DNA of 21,823 nucleotides from an uncultured Chthoniobacterales bacterium (GCA_955652855.1 CATPCN010000622.1:1-21823), one strand, 5' to 3'; shown: positions 1-8,835, counted from the first letter of the stretch. Notes: generated by a model not told the origin, from the letters alone. Translations and numbers: made by a program.

Positions 1-1
1 C

Positions 2-58
2 GCCACCCGCCTTGCCTCACGACGCGTCGCTCTCTCCGAGTGCATCGGACTCGGCTGA
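2..58 (+). CDS. Possible 3' end of an upstream gene (partial)
   Basis: The frame beginning at base 2 is open from the window edge to a TGA at 56-58 and would encode 18 residues ending in the peptide SECIGLG. Codon choice is compatible with coding in this genome, but the stretch is too short to identify a family. Bases 59-216 hold no convincing gene, only the leader of the next one. This may be chance. Confidence 0.2.
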   Translation, partial: ATRLASRRVALSECIGLG

Positions 59-216
59 TCAAGCCCTCCGACCATCGGTGATAACCCAAAAGGACGATCC
101 AACTGGCCGATGACTCGATCGGCATTCTTCGTCAACCTTTGCACGCTCCGGCAATTTCATGCGCAGCCACGTTCTAAACCGGATTTTCGCAGCGAGCAGC
201 GAAAGGAGTCACTCCA

Positions 217-963
217 ATGCCTTCATATCGGTTCGGGAAGCATCCGCCAAAGCAAGACTATCGGACGCTGCGCTTGAAATCCTATCTGACGCCCGCGCTT
301 GCGGCACCCCCTGCTTCCTACGACGTCCTGCCGACAATCTACGAAAAGCTGGGAACGGCAGACCCGGCACAGCTATTTCCGATGGACGGTAACGACAAGC
401 TAGGAGACTGCACCATCGCCGCCGTGGCGCACGCCGTCACAACCTTTCGCGGCAAGGTCGGCAAGCAAACGATCATGTCCCAGCAAGCAGTGGTCAAGCT
501 GTACATGCACCTCACGGGCGGTGTGGACTCCGGTCTTAACGAGCTTGACGTTCTCAATTACTGGCGCAAGAGCACTGTGTCCAGCGACAAGATTCTCGCC
601 TTCGTTACCATCGATCCGAAAAATCACACCAACATTGAACAGGCCATTCTGTTGTTTGGCGGCGTCTACTTAGGATTTCAGGTTCAACAGAACTGCATTC
701 AAGACTTCGACGCCCACAAGCCATGGACCCCAGGTCCACTCACCAACGATGGGCACGCGGTCTTCGCCGTCGCATACGATGCGAGCGGCGTGACTGTGCT
801 CACATGGGGAAGCACGCAGAAGGCGACGTGGGCATGGTGGGACGAATGTGTCGACGAGGCGTACGCGGTCCTTGCCCCTGAAGCGAAGCAAGCCGACTTC
901 GCCCCAGGCTTCAATTTCGCACAACTGCAAGCCGACCTGAATGCAGTGGCGCAATCCCCTTAG
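217..963 (+). CDS. Papain-like (cysteine peptidase-fold) protein of unknown role
   Basis: This gene encodes 248 residues. The start is supported by an AAAGGAG ribosome site just upstream of ATG 217. A papain-like catalytic arrangement is visible: Cys65 in GNDKLGDCTIAAVAHA, where Cys begins a helix after a Gly-Asp turn, and His180 in NDGHAVFAVAYD, followed by a TWGS strand at about 196-199 and a Trp-rich segment. The order Cys, then His, then strand matches C1/C39-type peptidase folds, but I cannot fix the third catalytic residue. No signal peptide or membrane segment is seen, so it looks cytoplasmic or exported by an unusual route. It could be an active peptidase, a transglutaminase-like enzyme or an inactive relative. 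It is the first gene of a same-strand run of hydrolase and envelope genes, with 112 bases before the next start. Confidence 0.75.
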   Translation: MPSYRFGKHPPKQDYRTLRLKSYLTPALAAPPASYDVLPTIYEKLGTADPAQLFPMDGNDKLGDCTIAAVAHAVTTFRGKVGKQTIMSQQAVVKLYMHLTGGVDSGLNELDVLNYWRKSTVSSDKILAFVTIDPKNHTNIEQAILLFGGVYLGFQVQQNCIQDFDAHKPWTPGPLTNDGHAVFAVAYDASGVTVLTWGSTQKATWAWWDECVDEAYAVLAPEAKQADFAPGFNFAQLQADLNAVAQSP

Positions 964-1075
964 CGCCTCAGTTCCAATACACCGCGGACAAGGGCTCCGG
1001 TCGCGAACGACAACGCCCCCGCGTTGAGACAGTTCGAAGTGCGGAGTCGCAGTTTTGGCGCGAGGAAGAGACACC

Positions 1076-2374
1076 ATGGCATCGAACCAGCACGACCCCG
1101 GATCCACCACCGCATTAGTGCCATCCCCCGATTTGAGGGAGTCACCATCGCGAGTGACACAGCAATCGATGGTGTTGTCAGTTGGCGTTGCAGTAGCTGC
1201 CCTGACTGTTGCTGGTTGTGTCTCGACGCCGATCGTGGGATCCCAAACCGGTCTCGTCCCCCCGAGCGGTATCGCATATTCGCTTCCCAAGGCATTGCTC
1301 GATGTAACGTTGTCCGATGCCGGTGGCGAACTCAAGCTCACAGTCGGCGCGCCAGAGTACATCGCGGATCAGCGATACACATACCTGTTGCAATACAAGC
1401 CCGACTCGTTCGCCAGCGACACGGTTGAGATTACCGTCGACCCGAAAACGACTCTGCTGCAAACCATCAACACCACTGCGGAAGACAAGACTGCGGACAC
1501 CATCATCGAGCTTGCCAAAGCGGCCGCGCTCGCTGCGCGTTCCGCGCTTCTTGCGCAGGCTGCCGAAGCGCCGGAGGTCGTTATTCTCGAACAAAAGATC
1601 GATCCTGACGATGAAGAGAACGTCAAAACACTCGTCACCCGCATGAACACGGCCGGGGCGAGTCATGCAAATCAAATGCTGGCGAAGCTGAGTTGTCCCG
1701 TGGCCGACAAGACGAATCAGGCCCAGTGTGATTCCTACAGGAAGCTAAGTAGTCCAGCGCAGATTTCCTTTTCGATCAAACCGATTGGTCAACCGACGCC
1801 CGCGGTATCTGCAGTCCCGGACTGCTCATTAGGAGTTTGCTACCGGGTGCTGGTGCCATACCGTATCGATTTTGCGTTCAACGATGGTGCGTATGCGTAT
1901 AGCACCGTCGTCAATCTGCCGAACAATGGACAGCCCGTGGTATGGCCGCTCGATCGCACGCCATTCGTAAAGCGCGTGAATAACGCAGAATTCGAGAACG
2001 GCATGCTGAAGAAGGTTCACGTCGAAAAACCGAGCGAGGCGGTTGAAGTTGCATCGCTTCCGGTCAAGGTAGTCGCTGCGATCTTCGATTCAATCACTAA
2101 TCTGGTTCAGTTCAAGATCAACCTCTCCGACAAGGAAAAGGCGCTCGCCGAATCGCAAAAGACGTTGCTGGAGGCGCAACGCACATTGGAGAATGCGCGC
2201 AATCCGGTGCCTCAGTCCGCCGGGAATGCGACGAAGGCGCTCTTGGCGGGAAGCAGCGGCGGACGGACCATCAATCCGCGGCTGCAGGAGATACAGATCG
2301 CTAAACCGGCCGCGCCACCGGCCGGGCTGATCAGTCCGAGCAATCCGGGTAACCCGTCAGCGGGCCAAAAATGA
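1076..2374 (+). CDS. Putative outer-membrane/periplasmic lipoprotein
   Basis: This gene encodes 432 residues from ATG 1076, which follows an AGGAAGAG ribosome site at about 8 bases. A TTG seven codons earlier is less likely. A hydrophobic stretch at about residues 33-47 ends in a lipobox-like LTVAGC with Cys48, so lipidation and periplasmic anchoring are inferred. The leader before it is unusually long for a lipoprotein; initiation at ATG 1169 would give a compact 17-residue signal with no basic n-region. The mature part is a mixed alpha/beta region of no recognised family. It has Ala-rich helices near 140-165 and a Lys/Glu/Gln-rich probable coiled coil at about 350-377, then a Pro/Gly/Ser-rich tail. 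Its TGA overlaps the ATG of the serine protease gene as ATGA, so the two are probably translationally coupled and may act together. Confidence 0.7.
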   Translation: MASNQHDPGSTTALVPSPDLRESPSRVTQQSMVLSVGVAVAALTVAGCVSTPIVGSQTGLVPPSGIAYSLPKALLDVTLSDAGGELKLTVGAPEYIADQRYTYLLQYKPDSFASDTVEITVDPKTTLLQTINTTAEDKTADTIIELAKAAALAARSALLAQAAEAPEVVILEQKIDPDDEENVKTLVTRMNTAGASHANQMLAKLSCPVADKTNQAQCDSYRKLSSPAQISFSIKPIGQPTPAVSAVPDCSLGVCYRVLVPYRIDFAFNDGAYAYSTVVNLPNNGQPVVWPLDRTPFVKRVNNAEFENGMLKKVHVEKPSEAVEVASLPVKVVAAIFDSITNLVQFKINLSDKEKALAESQKTLLEAQRTLENARNPVPQSAGNATKALLAGSSGGRTINPRLQEIQIAKPAAPPAGLISPSNPGNPSAGQK

Positions 2375-3288
2375 AACGGTCCAAGACTTCTACCGGAGAC
2401 AATTGGGTCCGACGTGAGCTGACGCTAATCGGGGCAAAGACGACCGTACCGGACAATCCCGACTGGACGCCGCTGCAGGTGCCCCTCGTGAGCCGGAGCT
2501 ACATGACGGAGACTCACGGCGGTGGTCGCATGGAAGCGGTTGCCGGAGTGAATCGTCGACGTGCAATGACGGCTGGTTTGCCCGCTGGACAACCGCGCGC
2601 CAAGTTCGGGCTCGTCGCGCAGGACGCGGCCGAGATCGATTTACTCGCGCCCGTGACCGAAACAACGACCCTCCCATGGCGTTCGATTTGCCAATTGCTA
2701 ATCACCCGCCAGAACAACGTTCAAGCTTACGGAACGGCGTGGTTCGCCGGGCCAGGACTGCTCGTAACCGCTGGGCACTGCATCTTGAACAATACTGGCG
2801 GCGGCTGGGCATCTTCGATCACAGTTGTTCCGGCAAGCAACGGCAGCTACCCGCCGCCTTTCAATATGTGGAACGCATCGGGCATCGAAGCCCATCAACA
2901 TTGGGTCGATGGCGCGGATCCGAACTTCGACTACGGGTTCATCACGCTGGCCGATACATCAATCGGTCAACAGCTCGGCTGGTTCGGCTTTGCCGTACTC
3001 CCGGATGAAAAAGTCGTCAACATGTTGATAAACGTGGCCGGTTACCCGGCGAACGAACCAGCGGGCACGATGTGGTTCAACACGGGACGCGTCTTCGCGG
3101 CCGACTCCGCGTTTCTCGAATACATGCAGGAGACGGAGGCCGGCGAGAGCGGTGGACCGGTATTCTGGTACGGCCAGGATCAACGCGTTGTCGTCGCAGT
3201 TCACGCATATCACTCGACGTCCGGGAATAAGGGATTGCGGATCACCGAAGAAATGTATCAGCGGATTGTGCAACTTCGAGGGTTTTGA
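2371..3288 (+). CDS. Trypsin-like/V8-like serine protease
   Basis: This gene encodes 305 residues with a chymotrypsin-fold peptidase domain at about 100-305. The catalytic triad is readable: His136 in LLVTAGHCILN, Asp187 in NFDYGFITL, and Ser260 in AGESGGPVF. The DYG context of Asp and the compact spacing resemble the V8/glutamyl endopeptidase branch of family S1. The first 100 residues are polar and could be a propeptide or a targeting region. There is no classical signal peptide and no lipobox. The start overlaps the stop of the preceding lipoprotein by four bases. Family knowledge says such enzymes cut proteins outside the cytoplasm; here the lack of a leader leaves the location open. The substrate is unknown. 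Confidence 0.88.
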   Translation: MKRSKTSTGDNWVRRELTLIGAKTTVPDNPDWTPLQVPLVSRSYMTETHGGGRMEAVAGVNRRRAMTAGLPAGQPRAKFGLVAQDAAEIDLLAPVTETTTLPWRSICQLLITRQNNVQAYGTAWFAGPGLLVTAGHCILNNTGGGWASSITVVPASNGSYPPPFNMWNASGIEAHQHWVDGADPNFDYGFITLADTSIGQQLGWFGFAVLPDEKVVNMLINVAGYPANEPAGTMWFNTGRVFAADSAFLEYMQETEAGESGGPVFWYGQDQRVVVAVHAYHSTSGNKGLRITEEMYQRIVQLRGF

Positions 3289-3367
3289 CCGAATTGGGCG
3301 AAAAATTGAAACGACGCCGATTGCCGTGAATGTGAAACGGCGAGCGCGTAATACTAAGAGGTGCACT

Positions 3368-4828
3368 TTGGCCGCAAAACAAGGACCAAGTGGAACGGGG
3401 AGACCGAGCGGCACGAAGCTCGGTGGGCACGGCGGCAAAGGAGTGAAAACGGCGCGACCGGCCTCCAAACGACCTGGCATCATGCCGTCGACCCAAACGC
3501 CATCAAGTGAAACGACCGCTCCGAGCGATTCCTCGATCGCGAACCTGGACAAGATCGATCACATCATCGTGCTGATGATGGAAAACCGTTCGTTCGATCA
3601 CATGCTCGGGTATTTGTCGCTGGAGGGCGGCCGGCCGGACGTCGACGGCCTCGCCGCGGGCATGCAGAACGTGTTCAGTGGTACGGCGTATCCAGTATGG
3701 CACCTCACGAAGACCAAGTTTAACGAGGGTCAAGATCCCTGCCATGACGGGGTATGTGTCGACGCACAAGTGGCGAATGACAACGGCGGATTCGTCGCGA
3801 ATTACGCGGATACGCATCCCGGGGATCCCGATTTTTCAATCGCAATGGGCTATTACAACCATGGCGACTTGCCCACCTACGACCACCTGGCGGCCGAATT
3901 CTGCGTTTGCGACAGGTGGTTTGCGTCGGTCGCGGGAGCGACGTGGCCGAACCGTCTCTACGCGCTAGCAGGGCGCGCAGCGGGCTCGCGTGACAATCCT
4001 CCACCCCTACTCACTAAATTTAGCCTGCCCTCCTTCGTGCGTCATCTGGACGAACAACACGTCGCTTGGCGTTGGTACGCGCATCCGTTCGTCATTGGCG
4101 GCCTGCTTACGACATTGCAGATAGCGGACGATCATTACAACGGCCCCGCCTCCGGCAACTATTCGCGATTCGATCCGGATTTCCTGCGCGATGCAGCAGC
4201 AGGAACGTTGCCTGCACTGTCCTGGATCGACCCGGATTTTGGCGTGTACTTTTTCGGTAAGCAGAATGATGACCACCCGCCAGCAGACGTCGTCGCGGGT
4301 CAGGAGCTCGCTCTCAAGATCTATCACGCGGTCGCACAGGGTCCGCTATGGAACAGGACGTTACTGGTCATCGTGTACGACGAGCACGGCGGCTTTTACG
4401 ATCACGTAGCGCCTCCGCCCGCCTACGATGACGATCCGGCGTTCCGTCAATACGGTGTGCGCGTTCCGGCGCTAATAGTGTCCCCGTGGGCGGCCCGCCG
4501 AAGCGTATCGAGCGCGTATTTCGATCACGCGTCGATTATCAAGACGATCTTGCTTCGATTCTGTCGTGGAGCGGACGGTTCGATCCCGGACATGGGCACG
4601 CGTGTCATGAGAGCGAATCACCTCGGTGCGCTATTGGATCAACCTGCCGCGCGACAAGCGCCTCCGATGGCAATTTACCGGCCGGCGGTAGAGCGCCTCG
4701 CGGCGTGGCAGTCCGATGCATTTAGAGCCCGGTTCCATGCGACCGGTGTTGTTCCCCGCTCCGGCCATGGTCTGAGCGAGTTCCAGCAGGGGCTAGTCGC
4801 CGCGGCAGCGGGCAAACAGTCAAAATGA
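3368..4828 (+). CDS. Phosphoesterase of the phospholipase C / acid phosphatase family
   Basis: This gene encodes 486 residues if translation begins at TTG 3368, which follows AAGAGGTG by about six bases. The frame is open back to GTG 3152 inside the protease gene, and ATG 3482 is a shorter alternative. The protein carries the hallmarks of the alkaline-phosphatase-superfamily phosphoesterases (PF04185). These are DHIIVLMMENRSFDHMLGYL at about residues 64-83, whose Asn/Ser region is expected to hold the nucleophile and metal ligands, then a GATWPNRLYALAG block, NDDHPPADV at about 300-308, and the metal-binding IVYDEHGGFYDHV at about 335-347. Relatives hydrolyse phospholipids or phosphomonoesters in the periplasm or outside the cell, usually after Tat export. 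Here the N-terminus is a Gly/Lys/Pro-rich segment without a twin-arginine signal. The gene lies 79 bases after the protease on the same strand. Confidence 0.88.
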   Translation: MAAKQGPSGTGRPSGTKLGGHGGKGVKTARPASKRPGIMPSTQTPSSETTAPSDSSIANLDKIDHIIVLMMENRSFDHMLGYLSLEGGRPDVDGLAAGMQNVFSGTAYPVWHLTKTKFNEGQDPCHDGVCVDAQVANDNGGFVANYADTHPGDPDFSIAMGYYNHGDLPTYDHLAAEFCVCDRWFASVAGATWPNRLYALAGRAAGSRDNPPPLLTKFSLPSFVRHLDEQHVAWRWYAHPFVIGGLLTTLQIADDHYNGPASGNYSRFDPDFLRDAAAGTLPALSWIDPDFGVYFFGKQNDDHPPADVVAGQELALKIYHAVAQGPLWNRTLLVIVYDEHGGFYDHVAPPPAYDDDPAFRQYGVRVPALIVSPWAARRSVSSAYFDHASIIKTILLRFCRGADGSIPDMGTRVMRANHLGALLDQPAARQAPPMAIYRPAVERLAAWQSDAFRARFHATGVVPRSGHGLSEFQQGLVAAAAGKQSK

Positions 4829-4996
4829 GCGGCGCAACGTACGACCAGCCTGTTGCGTACCTAACCGGCAAGCCGTCCGGCATATGGAATCCGGCTTCTC
4901 GGCGCCCTACAAGCGGCTCTCAGTCACTGAGACGGAAGTGAACCAGCGCAGCGTCGCATGACAGCGGGATCCTGATCTTTCAGCTCCAGGGGGCAT

Positions 4997-6790
4997 ATGC
5001 GTTGCTCGGAAAATTTCGCAACGGGGTACCGTCACAGGTGCGTGAGATCTTGGATAGGCGCTATCTTCATTTGCATCTTGATGACTTGCCCGCTCGACGG
5101 GCATGCACAAGCGGCCCCCGACGTGGCGCAACCAAAAGGTACGACCACCGACGCTACCGAAGCAAAGAGTGCGACGCCCGACGAGGCCCAAGGAAAAGCT
5201 CCGAAATCCGACACCGCGGCAGGCAAGGCGACAATCGCGCCGGAGTCGCTGGAATTTAACGACCAACCCGTCGGCACGACAAGTGCAGCGCGGAAGATAA
5301 CCGTGACCGCCGCGCGCGAGGAAAAGGCGGTGGTGAAAGGCATGAAGGTTGACCGACCTTTCCGCGCCATCTTGGACCATTGTCAAGCAGAAAAAGGCAA
5401 CTCTTGTGACTTGAAGGTTTCGTTTGCGCCAAGCCGTGATGGTCACGTCGAAGACACGGCACGGATAACGTTGGACGGCGACTCGCAACCGCGGTCAGTG
5501 AGGCTGATCGGAATCGGCCTCTGCGAGGAGGATCAACGCTCTTGCATTGCAAACGACGATGTAACGGCCAGCACGGTGATCGTGTTTGTGGTCATTTACC
5601 TGCTTGGTTTCATATTGATTCGGTGGAACATGATCGCGCGGCCCGCCCGGCAGCTCGCCGAGGCGCAGATCGAAGCGGTCAGGAAACGGATTGTCGTCTT
5701 TCAGCCGAGCGGAAGCACCGCGCAGGTGGAGACGTTGCTTGCCAACGCTGAAGGATTTGTTAAGCCGAAACAACTCACGCAGCGCTTAGGTGACTTTCTC
5801 TTTTGGAGCCGCGGCGGAGAAATTGCCGCATGGACATGCATCCATGAAGCAGAGGAACAATTGGTGTCATTCCTGCCGGACGAATCCGTTCGGGCGGCAA
5901 TCGAGCGCGCCGAAGCGGACCTGCGACTGGTTGGAACCGTTCCCGCGCTCGCGCTAGCCGACACGATGAAGCAGGCCATATCAACCGCACCTTCATCCTC
6001 TGGGTCTTCCTCAACCATCCCGCGCCTGAAGGCGTTGCTGTACGAAGCCCTCGGCATGCTGTATGACCGCGCAGACACAAAATTTGCAACACTGGTAAGT
6101 TGGCACAACAAGACTGCCTGGCTGCTCGCCTGTGCACTCCTGTTGACGGTAGTCCTAGCGATTTCACTTGGACATGCAGTCTATTTTTTCATCGGAGCCG
6201 CCGGTGGCCTGCTAAGCCGACTCAGCCGCGCCTTATATCGCGACGATGTTCCGACCGACTACGGTGCCTCCTGGAGCACCTTGTTTCTAAGTCCTGCGGT
6301 AGGAGCATTAGCAGGTTGGTCCGGCATTCTCCTAGCGGACCTGGCGGTGAGGTTGCAAGTGCTCGGATCGGCGATCACAGTGACTTGGGATCAGCCGTAC
6401 GCGACGAGTACCGCGTTGGCGCTGGCATTCGTCCTGGGTTTTTCCGAACGCCTCTTCGATGGCATCCTGACCCAGCTCCAAAGCAAGATTCAGGCGCAGC
6501 CCGCCGGAGCAAGCGCGGCCACGGCTACGGAATTACACATTACGTCTGCCAGTACGCTCCAGCCAGCCACAGTCGGCACAGCCTATGCAGAAACGCTAAC
6601 GGCTACCGGAGGCTCGCCCCCCTATATCTGGAGATCGATTGGCGGCGCATTGCCTGACAGTGTAGCCCTCGATAGCTCGGGCCGGCTCTCCGGCACGCCG
6701 ACGCGCGCGGACACGTTCAAGTTTACCGGGCAGGTAACCGATGCAAAGTCGACAAGCAAGGCGATGGAAGTCACGATCCAGGTCAGATAA
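4997..6790 (+). CDS. Membrane protein with ASH/HYDIN-like and He_PIG-like Ig domains
   Basis: This gene encodes 597 residues from ATG 4997, preceded by AGGGGG. A basic then hydrophobic N-terminus (1-38) looks like a signal peptide. A low-complexity Ala/Lys/Thr linker follows, then a beta-rich domain at about 78-175. Its SLEFNDQPVGT opening and CDLKVSFAPSRDG core match the ASPM-SPD2-Hydin/choice-of-anchor pattern. A membrane helix lies at about 193-209, a soluble helical part at 211-372, and a cluster of hydrophobic segments at about 374-482. The C-terminus (512-597) resembles a putative-Ig (He_PIG) domain: ATVGTAYAETLTATGGSPPY and then SGRLSGTPT. The Ig folds suggest protein or glycan binding at the envelope. 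Function is unknown. It is 168 bases downstream of the phosphoesterase and may be transcribed separately. Confidence 0.72.
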   Translation: MRCSENFATGYRHRCVRSWIGAIFICILMTCPLDGHAQAAPDVAQPKGTTTDATEAKSATPDEAQGKAPKSDTAAGKATIAPESLEFNDQPVGTTSAARKITVTAAREEKAVVKGMKVDRPFRAILDHCQAEKGNSCDLKVSFAPSRDGHVEDTARITLDGDSQPRSVRLIGIGLCEEDQRSCIANDDVTASTVIVFVVIYLLGFILIRWNMIARPARQLAEAQIEAVRKRIVVFQPSGSTAQVETLLANAEGFVKPKQLTQRLGDFLFWSRGGEIAAWTCIHEAEEQLVSFLPDESVRAAIERAEADLRLVGTVPALALADTMKQAISTAPSSSGSSSTIPRLKALLYEALGMLYDRADTKFATLVSWHNKTAWLLACALLLTVVLAISLGHAVYFFIGAAGGLLSRLSRALYRDDVPTDYGASWSTLFLSPAVGALAGWSGILLADLAVRLQVLGSAITVTWDQPYATSTALALAFVLGFSERLFDGILTQLQSKIQAQPAGASAATATELHITSASTLQPATVGTAYAETLTATGGSPPYIWRSIGGALPDSVALDSSGRLSGTPTRADTFKFTGQVTDAKSTSKAMEVTIQVR

Positions 6791-6842
6791 AGACGATTAC
6801 GACGTCGGTTTCATGAAGCTAGGCGAGCCCCCAAGGATCGCG

Positions 6843-6876
6843 AACCCGCAACCGAATGCCTAAAGAGTTGCGAGTT
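6843..6876 (+). repeat. Dispersed hairpin repeat, copy A
   Basis: This is an imperfect inverted repeat with left arm AACCCGCAAC (6843-6852) and right arm GTTGCGAGTT (6867-6876). The arms differ at one position, and the spacer contains AATGCCTAAA. The same arms and spacer occur at 18384-18415 and 20357-20389 in the same orientation. It lies between two + strand genes, where it could form an RNA hairpin. No T-run follows, so it is a poor intrinsic terminator. Confidence 0.7.
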
Positions 6877-6944
6877 AATGCCACGTTGTGCAACTGTGCG
6901 GACCTTTTCAGCGCGCCATAAGCAACCTCTGTGAGATTTCGAAC

Positions 6945-7685
6945 ATGGAAACCACTCCGCCGTCGCCGCCGCCCTCCAAGTCCAGCGGATTTTTCGCCTT
7001 TCTCGGGAAACTGCTCGACTGGGCCGGAAAGGCTATTAAGGGCCATCCTCTCGCCTCGTCCTTGGCAGCACTTGTCATTCTTGCGCTCCTAACAATCACT
7101 GTTGGAAGCGTAAATCAGACTGACTTTATAAACGTCCTCCTCGTGCTGGTGACTATTGCCGGAGGTCTGTACTTCACCTTTTTCCCCGCACCTTCGGCGA
7201 TCCGTGGCCTTGCTGCCATAGTTATTGCCATCTTGGTCTCCTCGATCGTACTGAACAAGCCATTAGAACTGCGCACCGATCTGCCTAAGCTCTGGCGAGT
7301 CGCCCGGGCTTCGCTGCTTGCGAGAGTTGAGCTACCGTCCGCTACGCCACCAACCAGCCAACCTTCGATCAGGCCACTTCTCGCCACAACAGCGTTGAGC
7401 ACTCCGGGCACGTATGCCAGCGTGGGTTGTGGCCAGACGCAGTCCGCAAGCGTCGAAGTCACGCTTCCCCCCGACGCAATCGACGTGACATATTCAGCAA
7501 GGTGGGTGGACTTAAGCAACATTAAGTCGTCGACCCAAAGTGCACGACAAGAGGGTCAGCGGCTCATAGCGACGGGCACGATCACAGGGCTCGATCGGCA
7601 GTACATCCTTGGGATCCCGAATTGCCCTGGCGGCGGCCACGCCACGCTTGTCTTAACCGGTTCATACAAGACACGCGGGAGTTGA
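6945..7685 (+). CDS. Membrane protein: three N-terminal helices plus soluble C-terminal domain
   Basis: This gene encodes 246 residues from ATG 6945. The frame is open back to GTG 6888, but the ATG starts a sensible Pro/Ser-rich cytoplasmic tail. Three hydrophobic helices are visible at about 34-55, 61-80 and 86-103. A linker rich in Pro, Ser and Thr follows (about 130-150), then a C-terminal domain of about 95 residues rich in Val, Thr and Gly that looks like a beta-sandwich and contains two conserved-looking cysteines (GCGQTQ and NCPGGG). I recognise no family. The layout resembles the larger protein at 18672-19919, which lies on the other side of the defence genes. The ribosome site is weak. 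Confidence 0.6.
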   Translation: METTPPSPPPSKSSGFFAFLGKLLDWAGKAIKGHPLASSLAALVILALLTITVGSVNQTDFINVLLVLVTIAGGLYFTFFPAPSAIRGLAAIVIAILVSSIVLNKPLELRTDLPKLWRVARASLLARVELPSATPPTSQPSIRPLLATTALSTPGTYASVGCGQTQSASVEVTLPPDAIDVTYSARWVDLSNIKSSTQSARQEGQRLIATGTITGLDRQYILGIPNCPGGGHATLVLTGSYKTRGS

Positions 7686-7718
7686 GGGGCTCTCGACGCG
7701 GAGATCAATACGAGCCCC
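7686..7718 (+). terminator. Weak hairpin after the membrane-protein gene
   Basis: GGGGCTC (7686-7692) pairs with GAGCCCC (7712-7718) across a 19-base loop, directly after the TGA of the preceding gene. No T-tract follows and the loop is long, so this could be a factor-assisted terminator or an mRNA-stabilising stem, or chance. Confidence 0.25.
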
Positions 7719-7821
7719 CGGGGCGCCTTCAATCCGCTTCGACCGTGCGAACACGCTTTGCCATCGACATTGGCGGCAGCCGTTAGACTATCTTTCCGCG
7801 CCTAGTCCAAAGCTCTAAGCG

Positions 7822-8745
7822 ATGCTGGTTTCTTTCTGGTGGTTGGTCGGCTACCTGGCCGTATTCGGTCTGGTGATCGCCTTGCTGTGGATGCTCATCT
7901 GGTGGATGCGACGAAGCGGCGCGAGGCGACGCTCGCCGCTGGCGCGCAACCTGCTACGCAGCCCCGGTGACTCTCTACGCCCCGAACTTGAAGACCTGAA
8001 CTCCGACATCATGGGGCTTTGCTGCCTGATGTTGATCATGCCTCTAGTGGTTTACTCGATCTGGATTACTCAGATCCATTTCGGTGCAGCAACGATCTCA
8101 GCGGGGAATCTGGTGTGGCTATGTGCCGTCATCATTGCGGCGCTTGGTTATTTGTTGCTGAAGCTGCGAAGAGTCCTGGAACGACGGCGGTCACTGTATC
8201 TGGCGCTCGATGGCGAGATGGCCGTTGGGCAGGAACTCAATCAATTGATGCGGAAAGGCTATGCCGTCTATCACGATTTTCCGGCCGACCGCTTCAATAT
8301 CGACCACGTTGTGGTGGCTCCGGGGGGCGTATTCGCGGTCGAGACCAAGTCTCGGGCTAAGCACACTGCCGGTGATGCCAAGGCCGAGGCCGAGGTAATC
8401 TACGACGGTCAAACGCTCCGTTTTCCACGTTGGGAGAGTCGCGAGTTTTTGGACCAGGCAACACGACAGGCCACTTGGTTATCGCAGTGGCTAACAAGCG
8501 CGGTCGGGGAGCAAGTGACTGCGATGCCGGTGCTGGCCCTACCGGGGTGGTTCATCAACCGCGTTCAACGCGGACCGGTGCAAGTGATCAGCGGACGTGA
8601 TGCGAACAATCTCGTTCGCCCCGGCGAGACGATCTTGTCGGCGTCGATGATGCAACGCATCGTTCACCAATTGGACGCGCGATGCCGAACCGTCGAACCG
8701 CGGGCCTACCAACAGCCAAAGCGCCAACAGGAAACGCGGCCATAG
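7822..8745 (+). CDS. Membrane-anchored NERD-domain (nuclease-related) protein
   Basis: This gene encodes 307 residues from ATG 7822. Hydrophobic helices at about 6-28, 64-84 and 95-114 anchor it in the membrane, leaving a soluble C-terminal region. From about 129 to 270 it matches the NERD domain: GEMAVGQELNQL, then HDFPADRFNIDHVVVAPGG with Asp161, then VFAVETKS with Glu174 and Lys176. These are the D-(x)n-ExK residues of the restriction-endonuclease-like fold, so nuclease activity is plausible but not proven for the family. A basic, Gln-rich tail ends the protein. It converges on the helicase gene at 8836-11106 with 90 bases between the stops. Nearness to defence genes suggests a defence or DNA-processing role, but it is on the opposite strand and so not part of the Shango operon. 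Confidence 0.82.
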   Translation: MLVSFWWLVGYLAVFGLVIALLWMLIWWMRRSGARRRSPLARNLLRSPGDSLRPELEDLNSDIMGLCCLMLIMPLVVYSIWITQIHFGAATISAGNLVWLCAVIIAALGYLLLKLRRVLERRRSLYLALDGEMAVGQELNQLMRKGYAVYHDFPADRFNIDHVVVAPGGVFAVETKSRAKHTAGDAKAEAEVIYDGQTLRFPRWESREFLDQATRQATWLSQWLTSAVGEQVTAMPVLALPGWFINRVQRGPVQVISGRDANNLVRPGETILSASMMQRIVHQLDARCRTVEPRAYQQPKRQQETRP

Positions 8746-8835
8746 CCATCCGCAGTGCGGGCAACCTGCGACGACACATCCCTTTGTTCAACACTGACCC
8801 AAACGGGTGGCCCTTTGGCCGAGTGGGCGGGACCG

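Noticed and set aside
670..1362. A 230-codon - strand open frame
   Set aside because: It lies antisense to the papain-like and lipoprotein genes, both of which have ribosome sites and recognisable features.
2959..3552. A 197-codon - strand open frame
   Set aside because: It is antisense to the serine protease end and the phosphoesterase start and shows no domain.
8785..8835. Possible bidirectional terminator between the convergent NERD and helicase genes (GGCC-CTTT-GGCC stem)
   Set aside because: The stem is only four base pairs with no T-tract on either strand, so I do not call it.
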